The position numbers and the translations under genes are program-made. From assembly GCF_011604685.1 (NCBI RefSeq), contig NZ_CP050063.1, forward strand, positions 3,060,501 through 3,124,500: 64,000 bases of DNA, read 5' to 3'. Positions 7,660 to 15,969 of this stretch are shown piece after piece. Every line of letters begins with the position of its first letter. Positions within the stretch are counted from its first letter, which is position 1. The notes beneath the pieces were generated by a model. The model saw only the letters and a program-made list of their open reading frames with translations. It did no database searches and was not told where the DNA came from. Source of the DNA: Spirosoma aureum. GTDB taxonomy: Bacteria; Bacteroidota; Bacteroidia; Cytophagales; Spirosomataceae.

Positions 7660-10434
7660 TTAGTTAGAAAATTGAACGGTTATGGGTACAAACAGGGGAG
7701 CTTTACCCGCTTTTTCGTTTTTAAAGACAAAGTAGAGGTTATGAAGCCCGGTGGCAGGGGTGATCGATGCCTTCACAATGCCGGGCTGAAACATAGCGGC
7801 CGGATCTTTGCTATCGGTCGGTAAAATATCGTCCGTTTGTCCCAGAAGCTGACCGGTGGGCGAGTCCATTCGGACCTCAATGCGCCCACCAACCGCGTTT
7901 AACTGAGCTTTGGGTGCGGCTACCGCAAACGCCATCGATCGAATACCAGTCAGATCGAGCTGATTGAATTGTACGTAGGTATCGGGGGCCATCACGATCA
8001 CCAGCGGATGAGGCTGACCACCCATCTTGAATAAGGTAATCCCTTTTGACTGGCTGTTGCTTGTTCCGAGGGCTACCAGCGGATTTCGCAGTACCAATAC
8101 CTGCTCGTTTGTTTGAGGAGGCAGGCCGTTTGCCCCTTTATCTTTATAGGAGGCCTGTAAAACCAAATCGTCTTTCTCATTTTTGTCAGGCGTATATGTT
8201 CCTTGCGTTGGCAGCGACGGACTGGCCACTTTCTTATCCGACAGGGTAAGGATATACTTGACAATCTCACCAGCGTCGGGTAAGCCCAATTGAGGGTGTG
8301 CGGTCATGGCTGCATCGCCCCAGATACCACCACCGCCTTTGATAATTTTGTTCGACAGGCTGGCTACTGCATTGGCATCGCCTTTGTATCGTTTGGCAAC
8401 GTCCCTAAATGACGGCCCTACTGATTTTTTATCCGTAAAGTGACACGCTTTGCAATCGCTCTTTTCCATCAGCACCCGCCCTGTAGACAAGTACGTAGCT
8501 TCCGAGAATTTATGGCCCGCTTCGGTTGAATTCTGGGTGGTCGCTTCATTCTGGGCTTTCACTTGTACCAGGACTTGCTTAGCCTGGATACGGCCATTGG
8601 CCAGGCTTCCATCTTCTTTATCCGTTACGTTCACCTGATAAGCAATGGGCTGACCGGGAAAGTAAAAGCTCTTGTTGCCCTTAACGAGATTCAGCGCTAC
8701 CTGGGGAGGCTGGTTGCCCGCCATGATGTCGATCTCGCGGGAATCTTTCAGTCCATGTGCATCTGTAACGGTCAATATAGCTTTATACTGGCCTGGCTTC
8801 TGAAAGGTAAACGTTGGATTTGGTTCGTTCAGAACCGTTGGCTGACCACCGGCCCGACTGACAATTTTCCACTGATATGTCAATGCGTCGCCGTCAAAAT
8901 CTTTCGTGCCTTCGGCCGATAAATTTACTTTCAACGGAACCGACCCTGCTTTCAGATTGGCTGCTACCTGCACATTCGGCTTGCGATTTCCGGCATTAAA
9001 TTCAATTTTCACCAACCGCGAGTCGTCATTTTTGAGAAACCAGCCTGTACCATACTCCAGAACGTACAGATCGCCATTTGGACCAAAGGCCATATCGATC
9101 GGGTGACTAAACGGCATGTTGGGCAGAAATCGCTCGATTTTATCCATGCCGCCTTTCTCGTTGAAACTAACTGCCAGAATCATGTCGCGCATCCATTCAA
9201 ACAGGAAAACTTTACCATTGTAGTAATCCGGGAAAGGCCGTTTCGCATTTTTGAAGTCGTCTTTATAATAGACCGGCCCGGCCATCGCACTGCGCCCGCC
9301 ACTGCCCATGATCGGAAACTTCTTACTATCGGTTGCCGGATACGAAATCAGAGCGGGCTGGGCAGGAGGGAGGTCACGCATACCCGTGTTGTTGGGCGAG
9401 TCGTTGAACGGATGCGCCGGATCAAATAAGGCACCTGACTTGTTCGTTACAAAATCGACATCGTTGTAGGCCTTATTATCGCCCACAAAATAAGGCCAGC
9501 CAAAGTTACCGGGCTTTTTTGCCTGATTGTATTCGTCTTCGGCCGTTGGACCAACGCCCACAGAATCGGTTCCTGCATCAGGCCCAACATCACCCCAATA
9601 CACATAGCCGGTTCGTTTGTCTACCGAAATACGGTATGGATTGCGGTGCCCCATCGTGTAAATTTCCGGGCGGGTTTGCGAGGTTCCTTTCGGGAAAAGA
9701 TTTCCTTCCGGAATGGTGTAGGTGCCATCGGCTTCGGGATGAATGCGTAGGATTTTGCCACGCAGATCATTGGTATTTGACGATGATTTTTGCGCATCCC
9801 AGGGGCCACGGTCGGGTCGTTCGTCAATAGGAGCGTAGAGTGTCGCGCGGGGGCTGGTGTTGTCGCCAGTGGATAGGTAAAGATTACCGTTACGATCCCA
9901 ATCGATTGAGCCGCCCGTATGGCAGCAGGACTCGCGTTGTACGGGGACATCCAGCAGTACTTTCTTCGACGAAAGAATTAGCTCATCGCCACGGAGTTCA
10001 TAACGGGTCAGGCTATTTTTTGATTCGCTACCAGCGGGGGAGTAGTAAAGATAAATCCAGTGGTTCTTCTCAAAATTAGGGTCTATGTTGATGCCCAGAA
10101 GGCCATCTTCTGCCTCACTTTCATGGCCTTCCTTATCTTTATATTTCGTACTGACCGGGATGGTCGCAATCGTCCTGAGTTGTTTTGTCGTTGGCGAGTA
10201 AAGCCGGACGTCGCCATGCCGTTCGATAAATAAGACTCGCTCATCGGGCAAAATTGCCATTTCTAGCGGTTCATTTAGCTTTTCGGCCAGTACTACTTTT
10301 GTGAATCGATTTTCGTCGGGCAAACCACCGGGATCAACGACGGGTCTGGCTGAATAGGCCCATAGGCCAATGGCACCAATACACAGCACCGCCACCGTTC
10401 GATACGATTGTAGAGAAAAGAAATTGCGTTTCAT
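7660..10434 (-). CDS. PQQ-type sugar dehydrogenase fused to PKD and cytochrome c domains
   Basis: I take the ATG at 10434 (924 residues), which gives a signal/anchor segment starting MKRNFFSLQS; the frame extends 20 codons further but into the operator region. Residues about 50-465 form a glucose/sorbosone-dehydrogenase beta-propeller (LNEPLEMAILPDERVLFIERHG, HTGGSIDWDRNGNLYLSTGDN, YTMGHRNPYRISVD). A PKD domain follows at about 490-570 (GDALTYQWKI). A class I cytochrome c part has CKACH near residue 662 and a downstream Met. A C-terminal carbohydrate-binding-like sandwich completes the protein. It probably oxidises sugars in the periplasm and passes electrons to its own haem. It leads the operon and faces the regulator at 10521. 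Confidence 0.9.
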   Translation of the reverse strand: MKRNFFSLQSYRTVAVLCIGAIGLWAYSARPVVDPGGLPDENRFTKVVLAEKLNEPLEMAILPDERVLFIERHGDVRLYSPTTKQLRTIATIPVSTKYKDKEGHESEAEDGLLGINIDPNFEKNHWIYLYYSPAGSESKNSLTRYELRGDELILSSKKVLLDVPVQRESCCHTGGSIDWDRNGNLYLSTGDNTSPRATLYAPIDERPDRGPWDAQKSSSNTNDLRGKILRIHPEADGTYTIPEGNLFPKGTSQTRPEIYTMGHRNPYRISVDKRTGYVYWGDVGPDAGTDSVGVGPTAEDEYNQAKKPGNFGWPYFVGDNKAYNDVDFVTNKSGALFDPAHPFNDSPNNTGMRDLPPAQPALISYPATDSKKFPIMGSGGRSAMAGPVYYKDDFKNAKRPFPDYYNGKVFLFEWMRDMILAVSFNEKGGMDKIERFLPNMPFSHPIDMAFGPNGDLYVLEYGTGWFLKNDDSRLVKIEFNAGNRKPNVQVAANLKAGSVPLKVNLSAEGTKDFDGDALTYQWKIVSRAGGQPTVLNEPNPTFTFQKPGQYKAILTVTDAHGLKDSREIDIMAGNQPPQVALNLVKGNKSFYFPGQPIAYQVNVTDKEDGSLANGRIQAKQVLVQVKAQNEATTQNSTEAGHKFSEATYLSTGRVLMEKSDCKACHFTDKKSVGPSFRDVAKRYKGDANAVASLSNKIIKGGGGIWGDAAMTAHPQLGLPDAGEIVKYILTLSDKKVASPSLPTQGTYTPDKNEKDDLVLQASYKDKGANGLPPQTNEQVLVLRNPLVALGTSNSQSKGITLFKMGGQPHPLVIVMAPDTYVQFNQLDLTGIRSMAFAVAAPKAQLNAVGGRIEVRMDSPTGQLLGQTDDILPTDSKDPAAMFQPGIVKASITPATGLHNLYFVFKNEKAGKAPLFVPITVQFSN

Positions 10435-10452
10435 TTTCAATGCGTAAATTGA

Positions 10453-10483
10453 ACACAATAATAAAGACAAATTTTTATTGTGT
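10453..10483. promoter_or_regulatory. Palindromic operator candidate between regulator and operon
   Basis: ACACAATAA (10453-10461) and its exact complement TTATTGTGT (10475-10483) flank a 13-bp AT-rich centre in the 86-bp divergent gap. The position suggests binding by the Nudix-type regulator encoded at 10521. This is a sequence observation plus inference. Confidence 0.55.
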
Positions 10484-10520
10484 ATTGAGAACACACTAAA
10501 AATATTTTTAAATATCCACG

Positions 10521-11294
10521 ATGGAGTACAAAAAAGAGCTACAGCGGCTGATTGCTGAGTTTAAGACCAACTACCTATCCTCTGTGTCCATTGATTTAGT
10601 TATATTTGGTTTTCACGATGGTCAGCTAAAAGTTCTGCTTCTTCGCTGGAAAGGGACTGATGACTGGTGTTTGCCGGGTGGGCGAATTTTACATGAAGAA
10701 AATCTGGATGAGGCCGCGTACCGAAGCCTGCGCGAGCGAACGGGGTTGAGTGAGATTTTTCTTCAACAATTCCACACCTTTGGCGATGTCATGCGCTATA
10801 AAAATTTTAGCAAGCAGGAAACATTGCTTAAGCTGGGGTTGCCTGATGAAGCACAGCGGGAACTGGTTTCGAGAGATGTTTCGGTTGGTTATTACGCACT
10901 GGTCGAGTTTGCCGAAGTGACACCAACACCCGATTTTTTTACAGAAGAGTGTCGATGGTGGGACGTGGATCAGATTCCGCTGCTCTTATTTGATCATAAT
11001 GATATGATTACCATAGCGTTAAAGACACTTCGGCGGCAGCTTAGCTATCAGCCGATCGGTTATAAATTGTTGCCTGAGAAGTTCACAATGCCTGATTTAC
11101 AACAGCTTTACGAAACCATACTAGGCCAGGAGCTTGACCGTCGAAATTTTCAGAAGCGGATGCTGGGCTATAACATTCTGGAGCGGCTGGAGGAACGGAA
11201 ATTTGGGGGAGCTCACAAGGCGCCCTATTTATATCGATTTGATAAAGAGAAGTATGAAAAAGCATTGGCCAATGAAAGCCTGTTTGTGGGCTAA
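10521..11294 (+). CDS. NrtR-type Nudix-related transcriptional regulator
   Basis: The 257-residue protein has an N-terminal Nudix domain (about 20-160) and a C-terminal winged-helix domain (about 175-250, FTMPDLQQLYETILGQ...RRNFQKRMLG). The Nudix box at 54-76 reads G-x5-E-x7-RS-L-R-E-R-T-G-L. Two of the usual glutamates are replaced (Ser69, Arg73), so it probably binds a ligand but does not hydrolyse it. This is typical of NrtR-family repressors, which in Bacteroidota include an arabinose regulator. Divergent from the sugar-oxidation operon with a palindrome between, it most likely controls that operon in response to a sugar or nucleotide-sugar ligand. Effector unknown. Confidence 0.88.
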   Translation: MEYKKELQRLIAEFKTNYLSSVSIDLVIFGFHDGQLKVLLLRWKGTDDWCLPGGRILHEENLDEAAYRSLRERTGLSEIFLQQFHTFGDVMRYKNFSKQETLLKLGLPDEAQRELVSRDVSVGYYALVEFAEVTPTPDFFTEECRWWDVDQIPLLLFDHNDMITIALKTLRRQLSYQPIGYKLLPEKFTMPDLQQLYETILGQELDRRNFQKRMLGYNILERLEERKFGGAHKAPYLYRFDKEKYEKALANESLFVG

Positions 11295-11412
11295 ATGATT
11301 TTTTCGAGCTGTTAGCCTTTCCGTAATACAAACTATCAACTATTTCCATACGTTTGCAAAAAAACCTTCCCACGTCAGGATGGTTAAATAAGCCGTAACA
11401 GTACCGAATACC

Positions 11413-12372
11413 ATGAATACAAAAATTCGTTTGGCGCTTGATCGGACGCCTAACACTAACCACACCGGATTTTACGTCGCTCTGGCGAACGGATCTTACC
11501 AGAAAGCCGGTCTTGATGTAGAATTCATCTCTCCTGATCAGGATGAATATCAACTGATGCCAGCCCGGCGGGTGGCTCAGAATAGGTGCGAACTGGCTAT
11601 TACGCCTTCAGAAAGCGTTATTAGTTATCAAACGAACGGTAATCCGTTAGTGGCAGTTGCCACGGTGCTTGCTCGTGATGTCAGCGCAATTGTGACGCTT
11701 CGGGAAAGTGGAATCGACCGGCCGCAGCAGTTAGATGGAAAAGTATATGCTTCGTATGGCGCTCGGTATGAGGAAGATATTATCCGGCAGTTGATTCAGA
11801 ACGACGATGGACGTGGGCAGTTCGTTGCCCATAAATCAGCGTGGTCGGGAATCTGGCGTGCCTTGTTGACGCGTGAAGTTGACGCAGCCTGGTTTTGGTT
11901 AACGTGGGAAGGCGTTCGGGCCGACATCGAAGGCATCGACATCAATCAATTTCTGTTTGATGATTATGGAATACCTTACGGCTATAATCCGGTGCTGACA
12001 GCGCATCGAACCTGGATTGATCAAAATCCTGATATTTTACGACGATTTCTGGAAGCAACAGGGGCTGGATTTCGGTTTGCCGTCAGGAAGCCTGATGAAG
12101 CAGCTCGTATGCTGGTCAAAACGGCCGGACATGCCTCATTAGCCGATCGTAATTTTGTTGAGCAAAGCCAGCGTTTAGCATCATGTTACTACCTGGATGG
12201 TGAAGGTAATTGGGGCTTTATGCACCGAAGTGTTTGGGCATCGTTTGCCAACTGGATGATTCGCAATCACATGCTGATCGATCGCGAAGGCGAACTAATC
12301 CAGCAAATGAATGCTGATTCGCTGTTTACAAACGAATATCTGGAAAACGTGTCGGTGCCAATTCGATTATAA
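11413..12372 (+). CDS. NMT1/THI5-like substrate-binding protein
   Basis: This 319-residue protein matches the NMT1/THI5-like family of pyrimidine-precursor binding proteins: LALDRTPNTNHTGFYVAL at the N-terminus, then AITPSESVISY and a C-terminal helical lobe. It has no signal peptide or lipobox, and no ABC permease or ATPase gene is adjacent. The Cys cluster of eukaryotic THI5 suicide enzymes (CCCFC) is absent, so I do not call it an HMP-P synthase. I see no TPP-riboswitch pattern in the 118-bp upstream gap. A role in thiamine-precursor handling is possible but unproven. Confidence 0.8.
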   Translation: MNTKIRLALDRTPNTNHTGFYVALANGSYQKAGLDVEFISPDQDEYQLMPARRVAQNRCELAITPSESVISYQTNGNPLVAVATVLARDVSAIVTLRESGIDRPQQLDGKVYASYGARYEEDIIRQLIQNDDGRGQFVAHKSAWSGIWRALLTREVDAAWFWLTWEGVRADIEGIDINQFLFDDYGIPYGYNPVLTAHRTWIDQNPDILRRFLEATGAGFRFAVRKPDEAARMLVKTAGHASLADRNFVEQSQRLASCYYLDGEGNWGFMHRSVWASFANWMIRNHMLIDREGELIQQMNADSLFTNEYLENVSVPIRL

Positions 12373-12446
12373 GTTCGACTGGTGCCGCCCATCTGTAGTA
12401 GTAAAGTGTTCGGTCTGACAACACAATCAGGTGGTACTACAACTGA

Positions 12447-13427
12447 TCAGCCACCAATTGTCGACATGGATTCCGTAACGGTATCCCGGCTTTGTTCGGC
12501 TTCAAAACCGTTGGCCGGACGATGAGCAAACGCCCGAAGAAACGCACTGGTCAGTTCATCATCCGATGCACCCGATCGGATCAATGCACGAACATCCAGT
12601 ACGCCGTTGTCATACAGGCAGGTTTTAAGCGTACCCTGCGCTGTCAGACGAATGCGGTTGCAAGTGCCACAAAAGGTACGGCTGAAGGCAGCAATAACAC
12701 CTATTGTTCCCTGATGGCCTGGAATCTGGTAATTTGCCGATGTGGAAAACAGCGGATCTGGTATTTTTTGCAGATTGGGGTAATAAGTCCGGATTTCGTC
12801 GATAATACGCCGGTGTGTCCAGTGTAAAACCGGGTAATGACTACCCTCGCCATTAAAGGGCATCTCTTCAATAAACCGCACATCGACGGGTAGTGTCCGG
12901 GTCAGGTCGGTCAGTGGAATCAGATCCTGGGTATTCTGCCCATCCATTACAACGGCATTGATTTTTGTCTGGATACCGGCATCCAGCAGCGCATCCAGTG
13001 TTTTCAGCACAGCAGGCAATTCATCGCGCCGGGTAATTTGCCGGAACCGTTCGCGGTCGAGTGTATCCAGGCTTAAGTTGACGGAGCAAACTCCAAGAGC
13101 AACCAGGTCAGCTACATGCGGTGCTGTCAATACGCCATTCGTTGTGAGCGAAATATCCTTGAGACCGTCGATTTCAGCGAGCCGACGCAAAAAATCCATC
13201 AGACCGGCCCTTACGAAAGGCTCTCCTCCCGTAATCCGCACTTTCTGAACGCCCAGCCTGGCCAGAACCAGCACGATTCGCTCCATTTCTTCATACGTAA
13301 GCAACTGATGCTTAGGGAGATATTTGATCCCTTCTTCGGGCATGCAGTAAAAGCAACGCAAATTACAGCGGTCTGTCACGGCCAGCCGAAGGTAGGAGAT
13401 GGGGCGATTGTGGTTGTCGTAGATCAT
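12447..13427 (-). CDS. moaA: GTP 3',8-cyclase (molybdenum cofactor step 1)
   Basis: The start at 13427 gives 326 residues beginning MIYDNHNRPISYLRLAVTDR; the frame extends 14 codons further without family similarity. The radical-SAM cluster motif is C21-NLR-C25-FY-C28, and the C-terminal cluster is CGTCNRIRLTAQGTLKTC. The chain ends in Gly-Gly, as active MoaA proteins need. It converts GTP to 3',8-cyclo-7,8-dihydro-GTP. No other moa/moe gene is nearby. The molybdopterin oxidoreductase subunit at 42277 would be one user of the cofactor. Confidence 0.95.
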   Translation of the reverse strand: MIYDNHNRPISYLRLAVTDRCNLRCFYCMPEEGIKYLPKHQLLTYEEMERIVLVLARLGVQKVRITGGEPFVRAGLMDFLRRLAEIDGLKDISLTTNGVLTAPHVADLVALGVCSVNLSLDTLDRERFRQITRRDELPAVLKTLDALLDAGIQTKINAVVMDGQNTQDLIPLTDLTRTLPVDVRFIEEMPFNGEGSHYPVLHWTHRRIIDEIRTYYPNLQKIPDPLFSTSANYQIPGHQGTIGVIAAFSRTFCGTCNRIRLTAQGTLKTCLYDNGVLDVRALIRSGASDDELTSAFLRAFAHRPANGFEAEQSRDTVTESMSTIGG

Positions 13428-13856
13428 ACGGATGTTGAACCAACACAAAAATACGCAATTTGATTGCATTGACCGGCAGATATCACCATGTATGATAACA
13501 GGATTTACTCGCTTAATAGTCAGGTTGAATCGTTAAATTCTGTTTACTGAAGAAGTAAATGTGTAATGTGGCATACATTTTGATAAGTGTATACTTGTGA
13601 GGTGATGGTTATCTTCCTGATCAATGAATGAGATCCGAACATTTATTCGAATGGCTAAAGTAGGCTATATATTTCAGAATTTGATTCGTAATTTGCTTAT
13701 ACTGCTATCAACCTGGGCCACGGGCTTTAATTTGTCTGAACCAGGTGTTTGGCTGAATACTCTATAAAAATTAGGTAAAAATACGCGGTAACCAGACTTT
13801 CTTGGAATTTGTTTGATTTTTAGTATTATTTTTGGGATAAATTTAACTGGTCTCTG
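13428..13856. other. Intergenic stretch, no gene seen
   Basis: About 430 AT-rich bases between moaA and the envelope block carry no open frame of note and no strong hairpin. TATTTTTG at 13827-13834 resembles a -7 box for the next gene, but its -33 partner is poor. Confidence 0.4.
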
Positions 13857-14396
13857 GTGAAGAAACTCGTTTCGATCGGTCTTTTTGTACTACTTCTGTA
13901 CCATACGCTGGCCTATGTATTAGTGGGCGTGGGCGCATGGTGGCAGGCGGAACATGACTTATCCGAACGGCTTCTGGTTTATCGATCGGTAGATAGTATC
14001 GTTGAGTTCCAGATTCCGCTCAAAGACAAGCCCGATGAGCGTACCATCACCAACACAACAACGGATGGATTTACCTATCGTGGTCATTATTACAGTGTAG
14101 TAAGTCTGGAAATTCAGGGCGATACGCTTCATATTGCGGGTCTGGAAACGGAAGGCCGCTCGTTTTGGCAAAGTGATTTACTCTCGTTCCTGAATGATCG
14201 TATTACCGGATCTACCGAGTCCAACAAAAAGGCAAATCAACTCCTGAAGTTCCTGTTGAAGGAATATTCGCCTAATCCGCGAACCGTATTTAGTTTTCTC
14301 CCCCCAACCTGGCGTGATGCCATTCGTATTCCCGAACTAGCATTCGTGATTGCGGCTCGCTCCCTGCCCGTTCATTCCCCCCCGCCCGAAGTCTGA
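13857..14396 (+). CDS. Hypothetical membrane-anchored protein (GTG start)
   Basis: A 179-residue frame starts at GTG and opens with a signal/anchor helix (MKKLVSIGLFVLLLYHTLAYVLVGVGAWW), which supports this start. The rest is a periplasmic domain with no motif I recognise (TYRGHYYSVVSLEIQGDTLHI, then a Pro-rich tail). It lies first in a run of co-directional envelope genes (barrel, FecA-like receptor, barrel/PAP2 pairs). Proteins of this size often precede metal- or siderophore-receptor genes in Bacteroidota, but I cannot assign a function. Confidence 0.7.
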   Translation: MKKLVSIGLFVLLLYHTLAYVLVGVGAWWQAEHDLSERLLVYRSVDSIVEFQIPLKDKPDERTITNTTTDGFTYRGHYYSVVSLEIQGDTLHIAGLETEGRSFWQSDLLSFLNDRITGSTESNKKANQLLKFLLKEYSPNPRTVFSFLPPTWRDAIRIPELAFVIAARSLPVHSPPPEV

Positions 14397-14665
14397 GGTA
14401 TTTCCTGAATCGTTGTGTCGTGTATTATCAGTAATTCATGCTGATTAGTTGGCTGTGTCATTGGGTACAGTACCACCAACTGGTATGCATTCAGTAGGTA
14501 ATAAAACCTACTGGCTGATTCATATGCATCGAACACTGCACAAACATTGCTTTTACCGATGAGCCAGCATATTCCCTGATGGTGGGGAGATGGGTTCTGT
14601 AAATGCATATCCTGCCTGCATTGGGCATTCAGTTATTCAGTTCGTTTAACTCAGACATTTCAAGT

Positions 14666-15787
14666 ATGAAAACGATTTATACTATCGTTCTGGCGGTAGC
14701 CTATACACTAATTTCTTATACACAAACCTCGGCACAGGGCTGCGTGGCTGTTCGCCATATGAGTTCTACAGCTCCCGCCGGCGCAAATTCTGCCGATTAT
14801 TTCAAACAACGTAACGGTCACTGGCAGGTATCAGCAGGTTATCGCTTCTTTCGCTCCTACAAGCATTTTGTGGGCGATGAAGAACAGAAACAGCGCGTGG
14901 AGCAGGGAACTCAGGTTATCAATGTGTCGCATGCCATCGATTTAGGGCTGACTTACCTGGTTAATCAGCGACTTTCGTTTTCGGTCAATCTGCCAATTCA
15001 ATACAATGACCGTTCTTCGCTCTATGAACATTATGGCAACGCAGTAGCGCAAAATCCGGATCAGAAGCGGTTTCATACGGGTTCAGACGGTATTGGCGAC
15101 CTGCGCCTTTCGGGTAGCTACTGGATCGTTAATCCGGTCAAGTTACCGAAAGCTAACCTGGCTGTTGGGTTGGGCGTCAAATTGCCGACGGGGAATTATC
15201 AGGCAACCGACCAGTTTCATAAACTGAATAAGGAAGGAAAGGATTATACCGTAGAACTACCGGTCGATCAGTCGATTCAACTCGGTGACGGGGGTGTTGG
15301 CGTAAGTGTTGAATTACAGGGATATGCTCAATTGACGAAGGGCCTGACAGCTTATGCGAATGGTTTTTACCTGTTCAATCCGCGCGAAACCAATGGTGTT
15401 TTGCGTAATCCACTGGCTACTTCCATTGATCTGGTAACGGGTACGTTCTCGGTTGCTGACCAGTTTGCTGCCCGCATTGGCTTAAGCCAGTCTATTTCGG
15501 CCATTCCTGGATTGTCGGTGATGCTGGGCGGCCGGGTTGAGGGGGTGCCCGCTATCGATGCGTTTGGTGGCAGTGCAGGTTTCCGCCGGCCGGGTTACAT
15601 CGTGTCTGTTGAGCCTGGACTGGCTTATATGCGTCACAAAACGTCGGTGGCTGCAACGGTGCCGATTGCCGTTTACCGTAACCGCATTAAGAGCTATGCC
15701 GATCGGTTAGATCCATTAGGTCTGAAACATGGTGATGCGGCCTTTGCAGACTACTTGGTATCTATCAGTTTATCCCGGTGGTTCTAA
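14666..15787 (+). CDS. Outer-membrane beta-barrel protein
   Basis: The ATG at 14666 gives 373 residues with a signal peptide ending near TSAQG; an upstream in-frame ATG at 14603 would destroy the signal. The mature part has alternating strands typical of small barrels of the 'transporter/phenol meta-pathway' type: WQVSAGYRFFRSYKHF, LGLTYLVNQRLSFSVNLPI, DGIGDLRLSGSYW, and a terminal aromatic residue (SLSRWF). It is distantly similar in style to the barrels at 18263 and 20918. It probably sits in the outer membrane next to the FecA-like receptor. Cargo unknown. Confidence 0.78.
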   Translation: MKTIYTIVLAVAYTLISYTQTSAQGCVAVRHMSSTAPAGANSADYFKQRNGHWQVSAGYRFFRSYKHFVGDEEQKQRVEQGTQVINVSHAIDLGLTYLVNQRLSFSVNLPIQYNDRSSLYEHYGNAVAQNPDQKRFHTGSDGIGDLRLSGSYWIVNPVKLPKANLAVGLGVKLPTGNYQATDQFHKLNKEGKDYTVELPVDQSIQLGDGGVGVSVELQGYAQLTKGLTAYANGFYLFNPRETNGVLRNPLATSIDLVTGTFSVADQFAARIGLSQSISAIPGLSVMLGGRVEGVPAIDAFGGSAGFRRPGYIVSVEPGLAYMRHKTSVAATVPIAVYRNRIKSYADRLDPLGLKHGDAAFADYLVSISLSRWF

Positions 15788-15795
15788 CTGTTCCG

Positions 15796-15813
15796 CCGAA
15801 AAGGCATTTTCGG
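15796..15813 (+). terminator. Short terminator hairpin after barrel gene
   Basis: A 7-bp stem CCGAAAA/TTTTCGG (15796-15802 with 15807-15813) lies 8 nt after the stop. Confidence 0.45.
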
Positions 15814-15829
15814 TGAAAAACTGGCCCGA

Positions 15830-15874
15830 ATGGCTACTAATCAGATCATTGTGAGTAAGCTGATTAGTAGCCAT
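15830..15874 (+). terminator. Second hairpin before the TonB receptor
   Basis: A perfect 15-bp stem (15830-15844 with 15860-15874) with a 15-nt loop follows the first hairpin. A smaller 7-bp stem (15915-15921 with 15932-15938) lies closer to the receptor gene and could be an operator. Confidence 0.5.
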
Positions 15875-15969
15875 AAAGCAAGAGTTTGTCAGTAGAATAA
15901 AGAATCAATACTGCTCGGGATTTAGCATTAGATCCCGAATAGAATGCGAGTAAACATTACCGCCTGATT

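Noticed and set aside
11295..11412. TPP riboswitch before the NMT1/THI5-like gene
   Set aside because: I could not find the conserved CTGAGA-type core or the paired stems.
14492..14513. Hairpin CAGTAGGT/ACCTACTG as a riboswitch
   Set aside because: The stem is only 8 bp with a 6-nt loop and no further conserved structure; too little to call.
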